41,374 bases of DNA from positions 1-41,374 of the forward strand of contig JBBFLE010000024.1 of the NCBI GenBank assembly GCA_037481695.1, in the 5' to 3' direction. The position numbers were made by a program, and so were the translations under genes. Below the pieces are notes generated by a model that had not been told where the DNA came from, did not search any database, and saw only the letters and a list, made by a program, of their open reading frames with translations. Positions 23,118 through 31,761 of the stretch are shown here, one piece after another (position 1 is the stretch's first letter; each line of letters starts with the position of its first letter). The stretch is from a bacterium (GTDB taxonomy: Bacteria > Desulfobacterota > Desulfocorpusculales > Desulfocorpusculum).

Positions 23118-25034
23118 CTATCCTTGCTGGCCCGGGTTCACCTGGGCCTGAATTGCCTCGGGCACAGGCTGGCCCGAGATTTTCTTTACAGCATTGAATT
23201 TGGGCGGACATACCTCAAAACAGGTCCCGCATTTGGTGCACTTTTGCTGGTCTATGACGTGCACCACTTTCTTGCCACCGGCTACAGCCCCTGCCGGACA
23301 CTTTCTGAGGCAATTCATGCAGGCCTTGCACTTCTGCGGGTCAATATAGTAGGAAATCAGATTCTTGCAAGAAAGTGCCGGGCATTTCTTCTCCCTGACA
23401 TGGGCCTCATACTCTTCCCTAAAGTATTGCAGTGTACTCAAGAAGGGATTGGGAGCAGTCCTGCCTAAGGCGCACAGGGAAGCCTCCTTGGCAACCTCGG
23501 CAAGTTCCTCCAGGAGCTGGATGTCGCCCTCTTTCCCCTCACCTCGGGTAATTCGGGTCAGCACCTTGAGCATCTGGCGGACCCCTTCCCTACAGGGCAC
23601 ACACTTACCGCATGATTCATCGGTAAGGAATTCCAAAAAGTATCTGGCCACATCCACCATACAGGTCTCTTCATCCATGACGATCATGCCGCCGGAACCC
23701 ATCATGGATCCTGCCTGTGTCAGCTCATCAAAACCAACCTTCAGATCCAACAGGTGTTCAGGGAGGCAGCCCCCCGAAGGCCCCCCGGTCTGAACTGCCT
23801 TAAAGCCCTTTCCCCCTGGAATTCCTCCGCCAATGTCGTAGATGATCTCCCTCAGTGTGGTTCCCATGGGCACTTCCACAAGCCCCGTGTTTGTTATCTT
23901 ACCCACCAGAGAAAAGATCTTGGTGCCCTTGCTGGTGTCTGTTCCCAGCTCACAGAACCAGTCCGCCCCCTTGTTGATGATGATGGGCACGTTGGCCCAT
24001 GTCTCCACATTGTTGAGCACGCTGGGCCTGTCCCAGACCCCCTTGACCGCTGTGTGGATATATTTGGGCCTTGGCTCCCCCACCTTTCCCTCCAGGGCAG
24101 TCATGAGCGCGCTGGACTCCCCTGAGACAAAGGCTCCAGCCCCTCTGTGCACCTTTACCTCAAAATCAAAACCAGATCCCAATATGTTCTTGCCCAGAAA
24201 ACCCTTTTCCATTGCAGCTTCTATGGCAAAGCCCACATTCTCCACTGCCAGAGGATACTCCTGCCGCACGTAGATGAATCCATGGCGGGCTCCCACTGCG
24301 TATCCCCCTATGATCAAGCCTTCCAGTACCGAGTGCGGATTACCCTCCAGGAGGCTTCTGTCCATGTATGCCCCGGGGTCCCCCTCATCTGCATTGACTA
24401 TGACGTACTTGACATCTCCTGGGGCCTTTCTGGACTCCTCCCACTTGCGCCCAGTGGGAAATCCTCCGCCGCCTCTTCCCCTCAGATTGGATCTTTTGAC
24501 CTCCTCCAAGACCTCTTCGGGAGTCATTTGGAAAAGTGCCTTGGCCAGGGCCGAATATCCCCCTATGGCAAGATAGTCCTCCAGGCTCTTGGGATCGATA
24601 CTCCCATTGGAACCAAGCACTATTCTCTGCTGGTTCTTGTAAAAGGGAATCTGGGACTCCTGGACTATCTTTTGCCCGGTTTGTGGGTCTTGGTACAGAA
24701 GCCTTTCCAGGATCTTTTCTTGCTTCAGGGTTTGCTCTACTATCTCAGGCACATCCTCGGGCTGCACCTTCAGGTAGCATATGCCTTGGGGATGGATCAC
24801 TATGATGGGGCCTCTTTCGCAAAAACCGTGGCACCCGGTCCTCCTGAGTTGAATCTTACCTTCCAGACCCTGAGCTGCCAGCTCTTCCTGGATGGCCTGG
24901 GCCACTTCCCTGCTCCTGGCAGCGTGACAGGCCGATCCAGAACAAAGGGAGATGCATCTCCTTTGAGGGTCTCTCCGGGAGAGGATTTCATTTCTCAGCT
25001 CTTCTAGTTCCGCAGGTGAGTTTATCCTGGGCAT
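23118..25034 (-). CDS. bamH: BamH, NuoF-like flavoprotein with extra ferredoxin domains
   Basis: A 638-residue NADH-handling subunit. The N-terminal thioredoxin-like [2Fe-2S] domain has Cys31, 36, 68 and 72. The NuoF core has the FMN/NADH loops RGRGGGGFPTGRKW (185-198) and NADEGDPGAYMDR (214-226), and the [4Fe-4S] site ESCGKCVPCREG near 485. The C-terminus has two more [4Fe-4S] motifs, CKACMNCLRKCP and CTKCGTCFEVCP. This layout is that of NfnB/HydB/HoxF-type bifurcating-complex subunits and BamH. It lies 9 bp after bamG. Expected role: oxidise or reduce NAD(H) at FMN and pass electrons toward BamE/BamB. Confidence 0.9.
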   Translation of the reverse strand: MPRINSPAELEELRNEILSRRDPQRRCISLCSGSACHAARSREVAQAIQEELAAQGLEGKIQLRRTGCHGFCERGPIIVIHPQGICYLKVQPEDVPEIVEQTLKQEKILERLLYQDPQTGQKIVQESQIPFYKNQQRIVLGSNGSIDPKSLEDYLAIGGYSALAKALFQMTPEEVLEEVKRSNLRGRGGGGFPTGRKWEESRKAPGDVKYVIVNADEGDPGAYMDRSLLEGNPHSVLEGLIIGGYAVGARHGFIYVRQEYPLAVENVGFAIEAAMEKGFLGKNILGSGFDFEVKVHRGAGAFVSGESSALMTALEGKVGEPRPKYIHTAVKGVWDRPSVLNNVETWANVPIIINKGADWFCELGTDTSKGTKIFSLVGKITNTGLVEVPMGTTLREIIYDIGGGIPGGKGFKAVQTGGPSGGCLPEHLLDLKVGFDELTQAGSMMGSGGMIVMDEETCMVDVARYFLEFLTDESCGKCVPCREGVRQMLKVLTRITRGEGKEGDIQLLEELAEVAKEASLCALGRTAPNPFLSTLQYFREEYEAHVREKKCPALSCKNLISYYIDPQKCKACMNCLRKCPAGAVAGGKKVVHVIDQQKCTKCGTCFEVCPPKFNAVKKISGQPVPEAIQAQVNPGQQG

Positions 25035-25043
25035 GGTCCCGTC

Positions 25044-25496
25044 CTATTCGTACTGATTGAGCACTTCAGATGTTTTGGATGGCGCCATGGCGCCGTATGT
25101 CTTTCCATCTATCTCCATGACCGGCCCCAAGGCACAGCAGCCCAGGCAGTTCACGGTCTGGAGGCTGAATTTGAGCTCTGCATCCGTCTCTCCAGCCCTT
25201 ATGCCGGTGAGGCTTTCCACTGATTCCAGGACCCTCTGTGCACCTCGCACATGACACGCGGTGCCCATGCAGATGTGAATTTCGTGACGGCCTTTAGGCA
25301 CCAGACTGAAGGCCTTGTAAAAAGTGGCCACATGCTGAATGCGGCTGATGGGAACATCCAGTCTCTGGCTGACCCTTTCCAGGGCCTCTTTGGGAAGCCA
25401 GTGAAATTCCTTTTGTATTTCCAGAAGTACCTGGATGAGGGAACTTTCATCTCCATCATACTTCTCTATGATCTCATCTAGTCTACCCTTGTCCAT
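25044..25496 (-). CDS. bamG: BamG, NuoE-like [2Fe-2S] subunit
   Basis: A 150-residue thioredoxin-fold subunit with a [2Fe-2S] cluster from Cys76, Cys81 (CMGTAC), Cys117 and Cys121 (CLGCC). The N-terminal helical part ESSLIQVLLEIQKEFHWLP is typical of NuoE/HydC. I chose ATG 25496, with GAGGA a few bases upstream. An in-frame GTG at 25577 would add 27 residues, has AGGA nearby, and cannot be excluded. It lies directly before bamH and should join BamH and BamI in the NADH-linked part of the complex. Confidence 0.85.
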   Translation of the reverse strand: MDKGRLDEIIEKYDGDESSLIQVLLEIQKEFHWLPKEALERVSQRLDVPISRIQHVATFYKAFSLVPKGRHEIHICMGTACHVRGAQRVLESVESLTGIRAGETDAELKFSLQTVNCLGCCALGPVMEIDGKTYGAMAPSKTSEVLNQYE

Positions 25497-25667
25497 GGCA
25501 TCCTCGTGCACATGCTTTAGAAATTTCTCTTGCAGAGATTGAACCAACCAGGTTCTCTTTCCTTCCCCTGAGCCCACAGCGTCCTAATCTCTTTTCCCCA
25601 GAGTTTCCCTGGAAATCCAGAGACCTGTGGCACAGCTGGCCCCCTGTCAGGATATGGGGATATCCCC

Positions 25668-26432
25668 TCAGGCCAATTGAAAGCTTTTGGCCTGCCAGTC
25701 ATACCTTATCAACCCTCTTCGGGAAAGACCTGTGAGCTGTCTGGAAACCTCTGAGGCACTGAGGCCCAGACTCTGGGCTATCTGGCCGATTCCAAGAGGC
25801 TTCTTCCCCAGGAGAAGAGCTATTTCTTCCTTTTGCAGTTCTTCCAAAATCGTCTTTCGAACCAAGCTCTTGCCTTCCTGGCTCTTGAAAAAGCTCAAAT
25901 ACTCCTGTTCTGATCTTGAAAGCTTCAACCTCTCGGCCATGACCAGTCTCATGTAAGGGACCAGCCTGATTGCAGCCTCCAAGCCGATGCTGAGTCTGGC
26001 CGGGTCAATACCTTCTGAGCTGCCCAGTGGTCCAAGTTTTATAAGCTTCTTGGCGAAATCATTCATGACTTCAGCAAACCTTATGCCTTCTGAGGCACTG
26101 ACCCATTCCAACCTGAGCCTGTCGGGATTCAGGCCTATGTGTTCAAGAATTTCCTTGCCCACATGCACCATGCCCAAGGCGTCGTAATTGCCCTCGGTTA
26201 TGTAGTGGCACTCTCCTGGCCAACAACCGCCTATGAACACCCCGTCGGCTCCCCCGCTGAAGGCCTTGAGCACAAAGGAAATGTCCACCCTGCCAGAACA
26301 CATGAGCCTCACTAGTCTCACGTAGGGCGGATACTGGTAACGAGAAACCCCAGCCAGATCAGCTCCTGCATAGCAACACCAGTTGCAGGAAAAACCGATT
26401 ATCTTGGGCTTGAATTGAAAACCAGCGCTCAT
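25668..26432 (-). CDS. bamF: BamF, MvhD-like Fe-S subunit with a C-terminal winged helix
   Basis: A 254-residue electron carrier. Residues 10-130 match MvhD, the [2Fe-2S] link between an electron source and HdrA: FSCNWCCYAGADLAG (14-28), LMCSGRVD (43-50) and GGCWPGECHY (68-77). All positions are Cys here; in some aromatic degraders this subunit is a selenoprotein. There is no in-frame TGA. Residues about 185-254 form an added domain that reads like a winged helix (IGQIAQSLGLSASEVSRQL). It starts four bases after bamE with GGAGG upstream. It should carry electrons into or out of BamE. The winged-helix part may be a protein-docking domain or may bind DNA. Confidence 0.88.
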   Translation of the reverse strand: MSAGFQFKPKIIGFSCNWCCYAGADLAGVSRYQYPPYVRLVRLMCSGRVDISFVLKAFSGGADGVFIGGCWPGECHYITEGNYDALGMVHVGKEILEHIGLNPDRLRLEWVSASEGIRFAEVMNDFAKKLIKLGPLGSSEGIDPARLSIGLEAAIRLVPYMRLVMAERLKLSRSEQEYLSFFKSQEGKSLVRKTILEELQKEEIALLLGKKPLGIGQIAQSLGLSASEVSRQLTGLSRRGLIRYDWQAKSFQLA

Positions 26433-26436
26433 GATC

Positions 26437-29400
26437 TCAGTTTCCTCCGGTTGCTGTGGCCCTATTCTGTTCTTCTGTTTGTTGTTCCAGATCGCAGAGG
26501 AATCCCTCTATCTGTGCGTAGACCTGTTCATCCTTGTAATGCTTCAGGAAAATGGCTCCTGTGGGGCACTTGGTATTGCAAAGTCCGTCTCCCTTGCAAA
26601 GCACTGGATTCACGGCAGCCTTGCGGCCCTGAGGGGTGTCGCGAAATTCTATGGCTCCATATGTGCAACACGAAATGCATGCCCCACACCCCACACATCT
26701 TTGCTCATTGACTTCACATACAGAGCCGGAGGCCACTATTCTGTCCTGGGAAAGAAGGGTGAGCACGCGGCCTGCAGCACCGTAGGCCTGGGATATGGCC
26801 TCGGGGATGTGTTTGGGGTAATGGGCAATGCCGCAAAGATAAACCCCATCGGCTCCAAAATCCACGGGCCTCAACTTCACATGGGCCTCCTGGAAAAACC
26901 CGTCAGGGTTCAGGTTCACCTTGAACAACTGGGCCAACTCCCTGGTGTTGGCCGAGGGGACCACGGCTGCAGCCAGGGCCACCAAATCAACATTGAGTTC
27001 CAGGCTCTTGCCCAGAACATAATCCGGAGAGCTCACCTTCAACACGCTTCTACCTTCCTCAACGGCCGGCTCCACGTTGGGCATCTCTTGGGGCTCATAC
27101 CTGACAAATCTGACCCCCTTTTCGGCAGCTTCCTTATAAGAGTCCTCCCTGAACCCATAGGTCCTCATATCCCTGAAAAGCACGTATATGTCCATGGAGG
27201 GATTCAGTTCCTTGAGCTTTAGCGCGTTTTTCACCGAATGGCTGCAGCATATCCTGGAGCAATAATTTCTCTGTTGATTTCTGCAACCCACACACTGGAT
27301 CATGGCTATGCTTTGAACCCCCAGGAGCTTTTCGTCCTTCTTGGCTATGAGTTCTTCAAGCTCAAGATTGGTCACCACCCTGGGGTCTTCCCCATAGAGA
27401 AATTCGCCGGGCTTGTACTCTTCGGCGCCGGTGGCAATGACTACAGCTCCATGGTGGATCTCCAGAATCCTGCCATCTGAAGCCACACTGGTAGTGAAAT
27501 TCCCCACGTAACCCTTGCATCCCACAATGGATGCACCCAGATAAATGTGTATGAGAGGATGCCGGTTTACTTTTTCAACGAGCTGGCGCAAGTACTTCTG
27601 CACATCCATGCCTTCAAGGGTGTAATGCAACCTTCGCGCCACGCCCCCCAGCTCCTGCTCTTTTTCCAAGAGGTAAACCTCGTGGCCCTGCTCGGCTATG
27701 CTAAGCGCGCATGTTAGCCCTGCGATTCCCCCTCCCACAACCAGGGCTCTCTTGTCCACCGGAAGGTAAAACTCCTCCAAAGGCTCCAGAATCCTGCTTC
27801 TGGCCACAGACATCCTCACTATGTCCTTGGCCTTTTCAGTGGCCTCCTCCTTCTCCCTGGAGTGCACCCAGGAGCAGTGCTCACGAATGTTAGCCATGTC
27901 GAAGAAATACTGATTGATGCCTGCCATGCGTAGGGTGTCCCGAAAGAGGGGCTCGTGGGTCCTGGGCGTGCAGGCAGCTACTATTACCCTGTTGAGGCCT
28001 TTTTCTTGTATGGTGTCAGCTATGGCCTTGGCCGAGTCGCTGGAGCAAGAAAAAAGCTGTTCCTGGGCGTGGGCCACATGGGGTAGGCTCTTGGCGTACT
28101 CCACCACTGAGGGCACATCCACAACCCGGCCTATGTTGGCCCCGCAGTGGCACACGAAGACCCCAACCCTGGGTTCCTCTTTGGAGACATCCCTCTGTGG
28201 GGGGTAAACCCTTTCGCTGGCCAGCTTTCCACGTCTGCGCCTTAGAAGCTCTCCACATCGAGAACCTGCTCCGCTGGCACTTACCACACTCTCGGGTATG
28301 TCAACAGGGCCCTGGAAGGCTCCACTTACGTAAACACCGGGACGAGTTGTCTCTATGGGGTTGGCGGGGTTGGTCTTGCAGAATCCGTGCTGGTTCAATT
28401 CTATACCGAATATCTTGGCCAGTTCTTCTGCGCCTGCGGGCGGCCTCAGGCCCACAGACAGGACCACCATGTCAAACTCCTCCTCCTTGACCCCTTCCTG
28501 GAAGGTGGAGTATCTGATCTTAACCCCTTTGGTCTCCGGGTTCTCGCCCACCACCGATACATAGCTTCTCACAAATCTTATCCCAGGCAGTCGTTCGGTC
28601 CTCTGGTAGAACCTCTCGAAATCTTTCCCGTACGATCTGATGTCATTGTGAAATATGGTGCACTGGGCCTCAGCGTCGTGATCCTTGGTTAGAATGACCT
28701 GTTTTTGCGTGTAGGTACAGCATACTGCTGAGCAATAACTCTTGCCCCCGGGCAAAACGGTTCTGGATCCTACACAGTGGATCCAGGCCAACTTCCTGGG
28801 ATGTTTCAGGTCCGACGCCCTTCTTATCTCCCCCTCATAGGGGCCGGTGGAACATAATATCCTCTCGTACTCCAGGCTTGTCACAACGTTCTGGAAGCGG
28901 CCGTATCCGTAACGCTCCAGCATCTGACGCTCCACTATCTTGTAACCCGGAGCCAGTATCACAGCCCCCACCTTCACTTCCACCCTCTCGGGCTTTTGGG
29001 TAAAGTCTATGGCCTTGTTTTTACATACTGTCTGGCAGATCTTGCATTTTTTTTCTTTGAGATAGAGGCAGTTTTCGTCTATGTATGTCACAAGGGGAAT
29101 GGCCTGGGAAAAATATATGTGAATGGCCTTGTTTTTGGATATGTCCTGGTTGAAAGGATCAGGCACCTTCACAGGGCAATATTCCACACAGGTGGTGCAT
29201 CCTGTGCACACATTCTCCAAGACGTATCTGGGTTTCCTCACCAAGGTCACCTTGAAGTCCCCAGGCTCTCCCTCCAGCCTCTCCACCTCCGTGTAAGTCA
29301 TTATCTCTATGTTCTGATGCCTGCTGCATTCGATGAACTTGGGGGACTCTATACACATGGAGCAATCATTTGTAGGAAAGGTCTTGTCCAGAAGAGCCAT

Positions 29401-29571
29401 GTGCCCGCCTAGGGCAGGGGACTCTTCCACAAGGAACACCTTGAATCCCGCTGTCCCCAGATCCAAAGAGGCTTGAATACCGCTTATTCCAGCCCCCACC
29501 ACCATCACATCTGCGCAATGGGCAGTGGAAAGCTTCTCCAACAACCTGAAAGTGTCAGAACGGATCTCCAT
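26437..29571 (-). CDS. bamE: BamE, double HdrA-like flavoprotein
   Basis: About 1044 residues, two HdrA-type modules in one chain. The first Rossmann/FAD loop is GAGISGIQA near 25-33 and a ferredoxin motif CTGCTTCVEYCP lies near 140. Cys-rich CSAVCCTYTQKQ marks the first HdrA module. A second FAD loop, GGGIAGLTCA, lies near 590, with CSRICCSHSVKNA as the matching Cys stretch. The C-terminus has CVGCGACISCC and CNTKCP motifs. HdrA is the flavin site of electron bifurcation, so BamE is the likely place where electrons are split to reach the low potential needed for benzene-ring reduction. ATG 29571 is preferred, having GAGGGG nine bases before it; ATG 29580 overlaps that site. Confidence 0.92.
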   Translation of the reverse strand: MEIRSDTFRLLEKLSTAHCADVMVVGAGISGIQASLDLGTAGFKVFLVEESPALGGHMALLDKTFPTNDCSMCIESPKFIECSRHQNIEIMTYTEVERLEGEPGDFKVTLVRKPRYVLENVCTGCTTCVEYCPVKVPDPFNQDISKNKAIHIYFSQAIPLVTYIDENCLYLKEKKCKICQTVCKNKAIDFTQKPERVEVKVGAVILAPGYKIVERQMLERYGYGRFQNVVTSLEYERILCSTGPYEGEIRRASDLKHPRKLAWIHCVGSRTVLPGGKSYCSAVCCTYTQKQVILTKDHDAEAQCTIFHNDIRSYGKDFERFYQRTERLPGIRFVRSYVSVVGENPETKGVKIRYSTFQEGVKEEEFDMVVLSVGLRPPAGAEELAKIFGIELNQHGFCKTNPANPIETTRPGVYVSGAFQGPVDIPESVVSASGAGSRCGELLRRRRGKLASERVYPPQRDVSKEEPRVGVFVCHCGANIGRVVDVPSVVEYAKSLPHVAHAQEQLFSCSSDSAKAIADTIQEKGLNRVIVAACTPRTHEPLFRDTLRMAGINQYFFDMANIREHCSWVHSREKEEATEKAKDIVRMSVARSRILEPLEEFYLPVDKRALVVGGGIAGLTCALSIAEQGHEVYLLEKEQELGGVARRLHYTLEGMDVQKYLRQLVEKVNRHPLIHIYLGASIVGCKGYVGNFTTSVASDGRILEIHHGAVVIATGAEEYKPGEFLYGEDPRVVTNLELEELIAKKDEKLLGVQSIAMIQCVGCRNQQRNYCSRICCSHSVKNALKLKELNPSMDIYVLFRDMRTYGFREDSYKEAAEKGVRFVRYEPQEMPNVEPAVEEGRSVLKVSSPDYVLGKSLELNVDLVALAAAVVPSANTRELAQLFKVNLNPDGFFQEAHVKLRPVDFGADGVYLCGIAHYPKHIPEAISQAYGAAGRVLTLLSQDRIVASGSVCEVNEQRCVGCGACISCCTYGAIEFRDTPQGRKAAVNPVLCKGDGLCNTKCPTGAIFLKHYKDEQVYAQIEGFLCDLEQQTEEQNRATATGGN

Positions 29572-29584
29572 ATCTCTCATCCCC

Positions 29585-29788
29585 TCACGGTTTGAAAACC
29601 GGCCTTGGATCCATCAACCCACATGAGCCACCAAGAGTTGCCCATGGAGACTGACTCCAGTTTTCCTCAGAGGCAGCCTTTCTTACCCTTGATCCCATGT
29701 AGAAAATATCTTTACCCATCGATCTCACCATGAAATCCAACTTTGGTTGTAGACCAAGAAACTTCCCCATTTCCATGAACTGACCCAT
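29585..29788 (-). CDS. 67-residue ORF coupled between bamD and bamE
   Basis: The ATG shares its A with the bamD stop (TGATG), and the stop falls five bases before bamE, so it is tightly coupled on both sides. The product starts MGQFMEMGKFLGLQPKLDF and continues with a basic helix-like part (VRSMGKDIFYMGSRVRK), then a polar tail with Trp44, Trp49 and one Cys. There is no signal peptide and no known motif. Without it a 207-bp gap would split an otherwise compact operon. It may be a small subunit or chaperone of the BamDE complex, or a chance frame. I do not recognise the family. Confidence 0.5.
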   Translation of the reverse strand: MGQFMEMGKFLGLQPKLDFMVRSMGKDIFYMGSRVRKAASEENWSQSPWATLGGSCGLMDPRPVFKP

Positions 29789-30939
29789 CAAACAACCTCG
29801 GCCAAGACCTCGGTGATGTCCCTGATCTCAATGACATCGCTGTCAGTCCTGTTTAGCCTGCTGTCCTCGAAATTGGTTATGCAATAAGGGCATGAGGTGA
29901 CCAGCACCCTGGCCCCGGTGTCCACGGCCTGTTGCACCCTAAGATCCGAAAACCTCTCGTTCCTGGGTGTCTCCATCCATATCCGCCCGCCCCCGCCCCC
30001 GCAACACAGACTGCCCTCGCGCTGGTCTGGCATTTCCAGGAACTCCACCCCAGCAATACTCTTCAAGACTTGGCGTGGCTCCTCGAATATGTTGTTATGC
30101 CTTCCCAGGTAGCATGGGTCGTGGTAGGTGATGGTACGGGGAAACTCCCCCTTCACCTGCAGCCTTCCCTCTCTTATGAGTTCCCAGAGAAATTGAGAGA
30201 CATGAACCACCTGCAGGTTCATGCCTAAGTCTGGATACTCGTTCTTGAAGGTGTGATAGCAGTGGGGAGAGCTTACCAGGATCCTTTTGACGCCATGGTC
30301 AATGAAGCTTTTCATGTTTTCCCTGGCCAGACGTTTGAAAAGCTGCTCGTCTCCTGTCTTGCGGATGCTTTCCCCACAGCAGTTCTCCATGGGACCCAGA
30401 ATCCCAAAATCCACCCCGGCCTTGGCCAAAACCGTGGCTGTTGCCTTGGCCACCCTCTTGAGCCTGGCATCATAGCTGGGATAGCAGCATGGGAAGTAGA
30501 GGATCTCCGTGCCCTCCTCATACTGCTTCACGGGGAGCCCCTCAGCCCAGCGCGCCCTGTCGGCCCTCTGCTCGTTTAAGGGATTGCCTTCGCCCACCAG
30601 ACTGGCGCTCACCGTTCTTATGGGTTTCACCGGGGCAGGAAATATGCCGTAGTCCGTTGCAATTTTGCGAAGGGCCACTCCGGCCTCTATCTGATTCACG
30701 CCCCTGGGACAACGCTGAGGACAAGTGCCACAGGTCGTACACCTCCAGATGTCCTCCCCCTCTATCTCCGTGAGGCCAAAGACTCCCTCCCGGATTATCT
30801 TTCGCATGCTGAAACTTGTGACCCGGTTCCAAGGGCACACGGCGTCACAAAGACCACATTGGTAACATAATCTGAAAGACTCCCCCCCGGATTGCTCTAC
30901 TAGATCCACAATCTCCTTGTAAGGCGTCACGGTCTCCAC
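29788..30939 (-). CDS. bamD: BamD, HdrD-like Fe-S protein
   Basis: A 383-residue heterodisulfide-reductase D-type protein. Two [4Fe-4S] motifs lie at the N-terminus (CYQCGLCDAVCP at 25-36, CTTCGTCPQRCP near 68). Two CCG domains follow: CCYPSYD with ENCCGE, and HDPCYLGR with LCCGGGGG and SCPYC. CCG domains hold unusual [4Fe-4S] clusters in HdrB. The start is GTG 30939, with AAGGAG 11 bases upstream. It should pass electrons between BamE and BamC/BamB. The stop overlaps the start of the small ORF at 29788. Confidence 0.92.
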   Translation of the reverse strand: METVTPYKEIVDLVEQSGGESFRLCYQCGLCDAVCPWNRVTSFSMRKIIREGVFGLTEIEGEDIWRCTTCGTCPQRCPRGVNQIEAGVALRKIATDYGIFPAPVKPIRTVSASLVGEGNPLNEQRADRARWAEGLPVKQYEEGTEILYFPCCYPSYDARLKRVAKATATVLAKAGVDFGILGPMENCCGESIRKTGDEQLFKRLARENMKSFIDHGVKRILVSSPHCYHTFKNEYPDLGMNLQVVHVSQFLWELIREGRLQVKGEFPRTITYHDPCYLGRHNNIFEEPRQVLKSIAGVEFLEMPDQREGSLCCGGGGGRIWMETPRNERFSDLRVQQAVDTGARVLVTSCPYCITNFEDSRLNRTDSDVIEIRDITEVLAEVV

Positions 30940-31072
30940 TTTTCTCTCATCTCCTTTACCAGAGGGCTCCTTTGCCAGGACACCAGGTGTGGGGCCTAAG
31001 GGGAGCTGACCCTGTTTTGCCTTTTTTCGCCCCTGCTAAGCTTATCCCAGCAAGAAGTCCTGAACCTAGGCT

Positions 31073-31621
31073 TCATTCCTTCTTGGAGACCTTGTCGGCC
31101 GAGAGCCTGGCTATGGTCTCTATGACCTTCTCGGTCCCATACTTGTTCAATAGAGCCTCAACGCCCATCTCCAGATCCTCGGGTTTGGCATCTTCCTGGC
31201 CTTCCTCTTCCCTTTCTTCATAGGTCAAGGCATCCACCAAACACCACTTTACGCACATGGGCTCCTGGAGTTCGGGATCGTCCTCACACATATCGCATTT
31301 CAAAGGCAGGCCGGAATCAGGTTCTTTGAAAAGGTCCCTGGAAGAACAGGCAGCATTGCAAAAATTGCACTCTCCGTAATCCCTTCCATCTATCACATAG
31401 GAGTGTCTTCCGGCACATTCGGCCTCTGCATGATATCCGGCCCTGATGGGCAAGAACACATTGTCCAGCTCGTCCCTGATCACCCTGATTCTGGATCTGG
31501 CGGGGTTGTTACTTGCATACTTGGGTGATGAATGAAAGGCCGAACAGGCCACCTCACAAGCCCTGCAGCCATTACACTTATCCACGTCAACCCTTATGGA
31601 TTTTATTTTCCTCTTCTCCAC
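31073..31621 (-). CDS. bamC: BamC, ferredoxin-like electron-transfer subunit
   Basis: A 182-residue protein of the 4Fe-4S dicluster type: CNGCRACEVAC (16-26), then CNFCNAAC, CDMC and CVKWC later, enough for about three [4Fe-4S] clusters. The rest is charged and helical. GTG 31621 has GGAG eight bases upstream. It is the direct electron partner of BamB in the class II reductase. It follows bamB by 140 bp, in which I see no terminator. Confidence 0.9.
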   Translation of the reverse strand: MEKRKIKSIRVDVDKCNGCRACEVACSAFHSSPKYASNNPARSRIRVIRDELDNVFLPIRAGYHAEAECAGRHSYVIDGRDYGECNFCNAACSSRDLFKEPDSGLPLKCDMCEDDPELQEPMCVKWCLVDALTYEEREEEGQEDAKPEDLEMGVEALLNKYGTEKVIETIARLSADKVSKKE

Positions 31622-31761
31622 CTCTTTTACTCCTTTCCCCTGAGCTGGGCCACCTAAGCACCTAAAAACGCTCGGGGCCTTTTCCTGACTCCAAGATCAA
31701 AGCTCCAAGAAATTCTCCTGGGGGCTCCTCTTGCAGGGCAAGGGCTTAAAAACTGCGCTGC

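Noticed and set aside
10763-26316. Single ACTAGT sites at 10763-10768 and 26311-26316
   Set aside because: They lie inside genes and lack a partner 15 bp away or promoter boxes.
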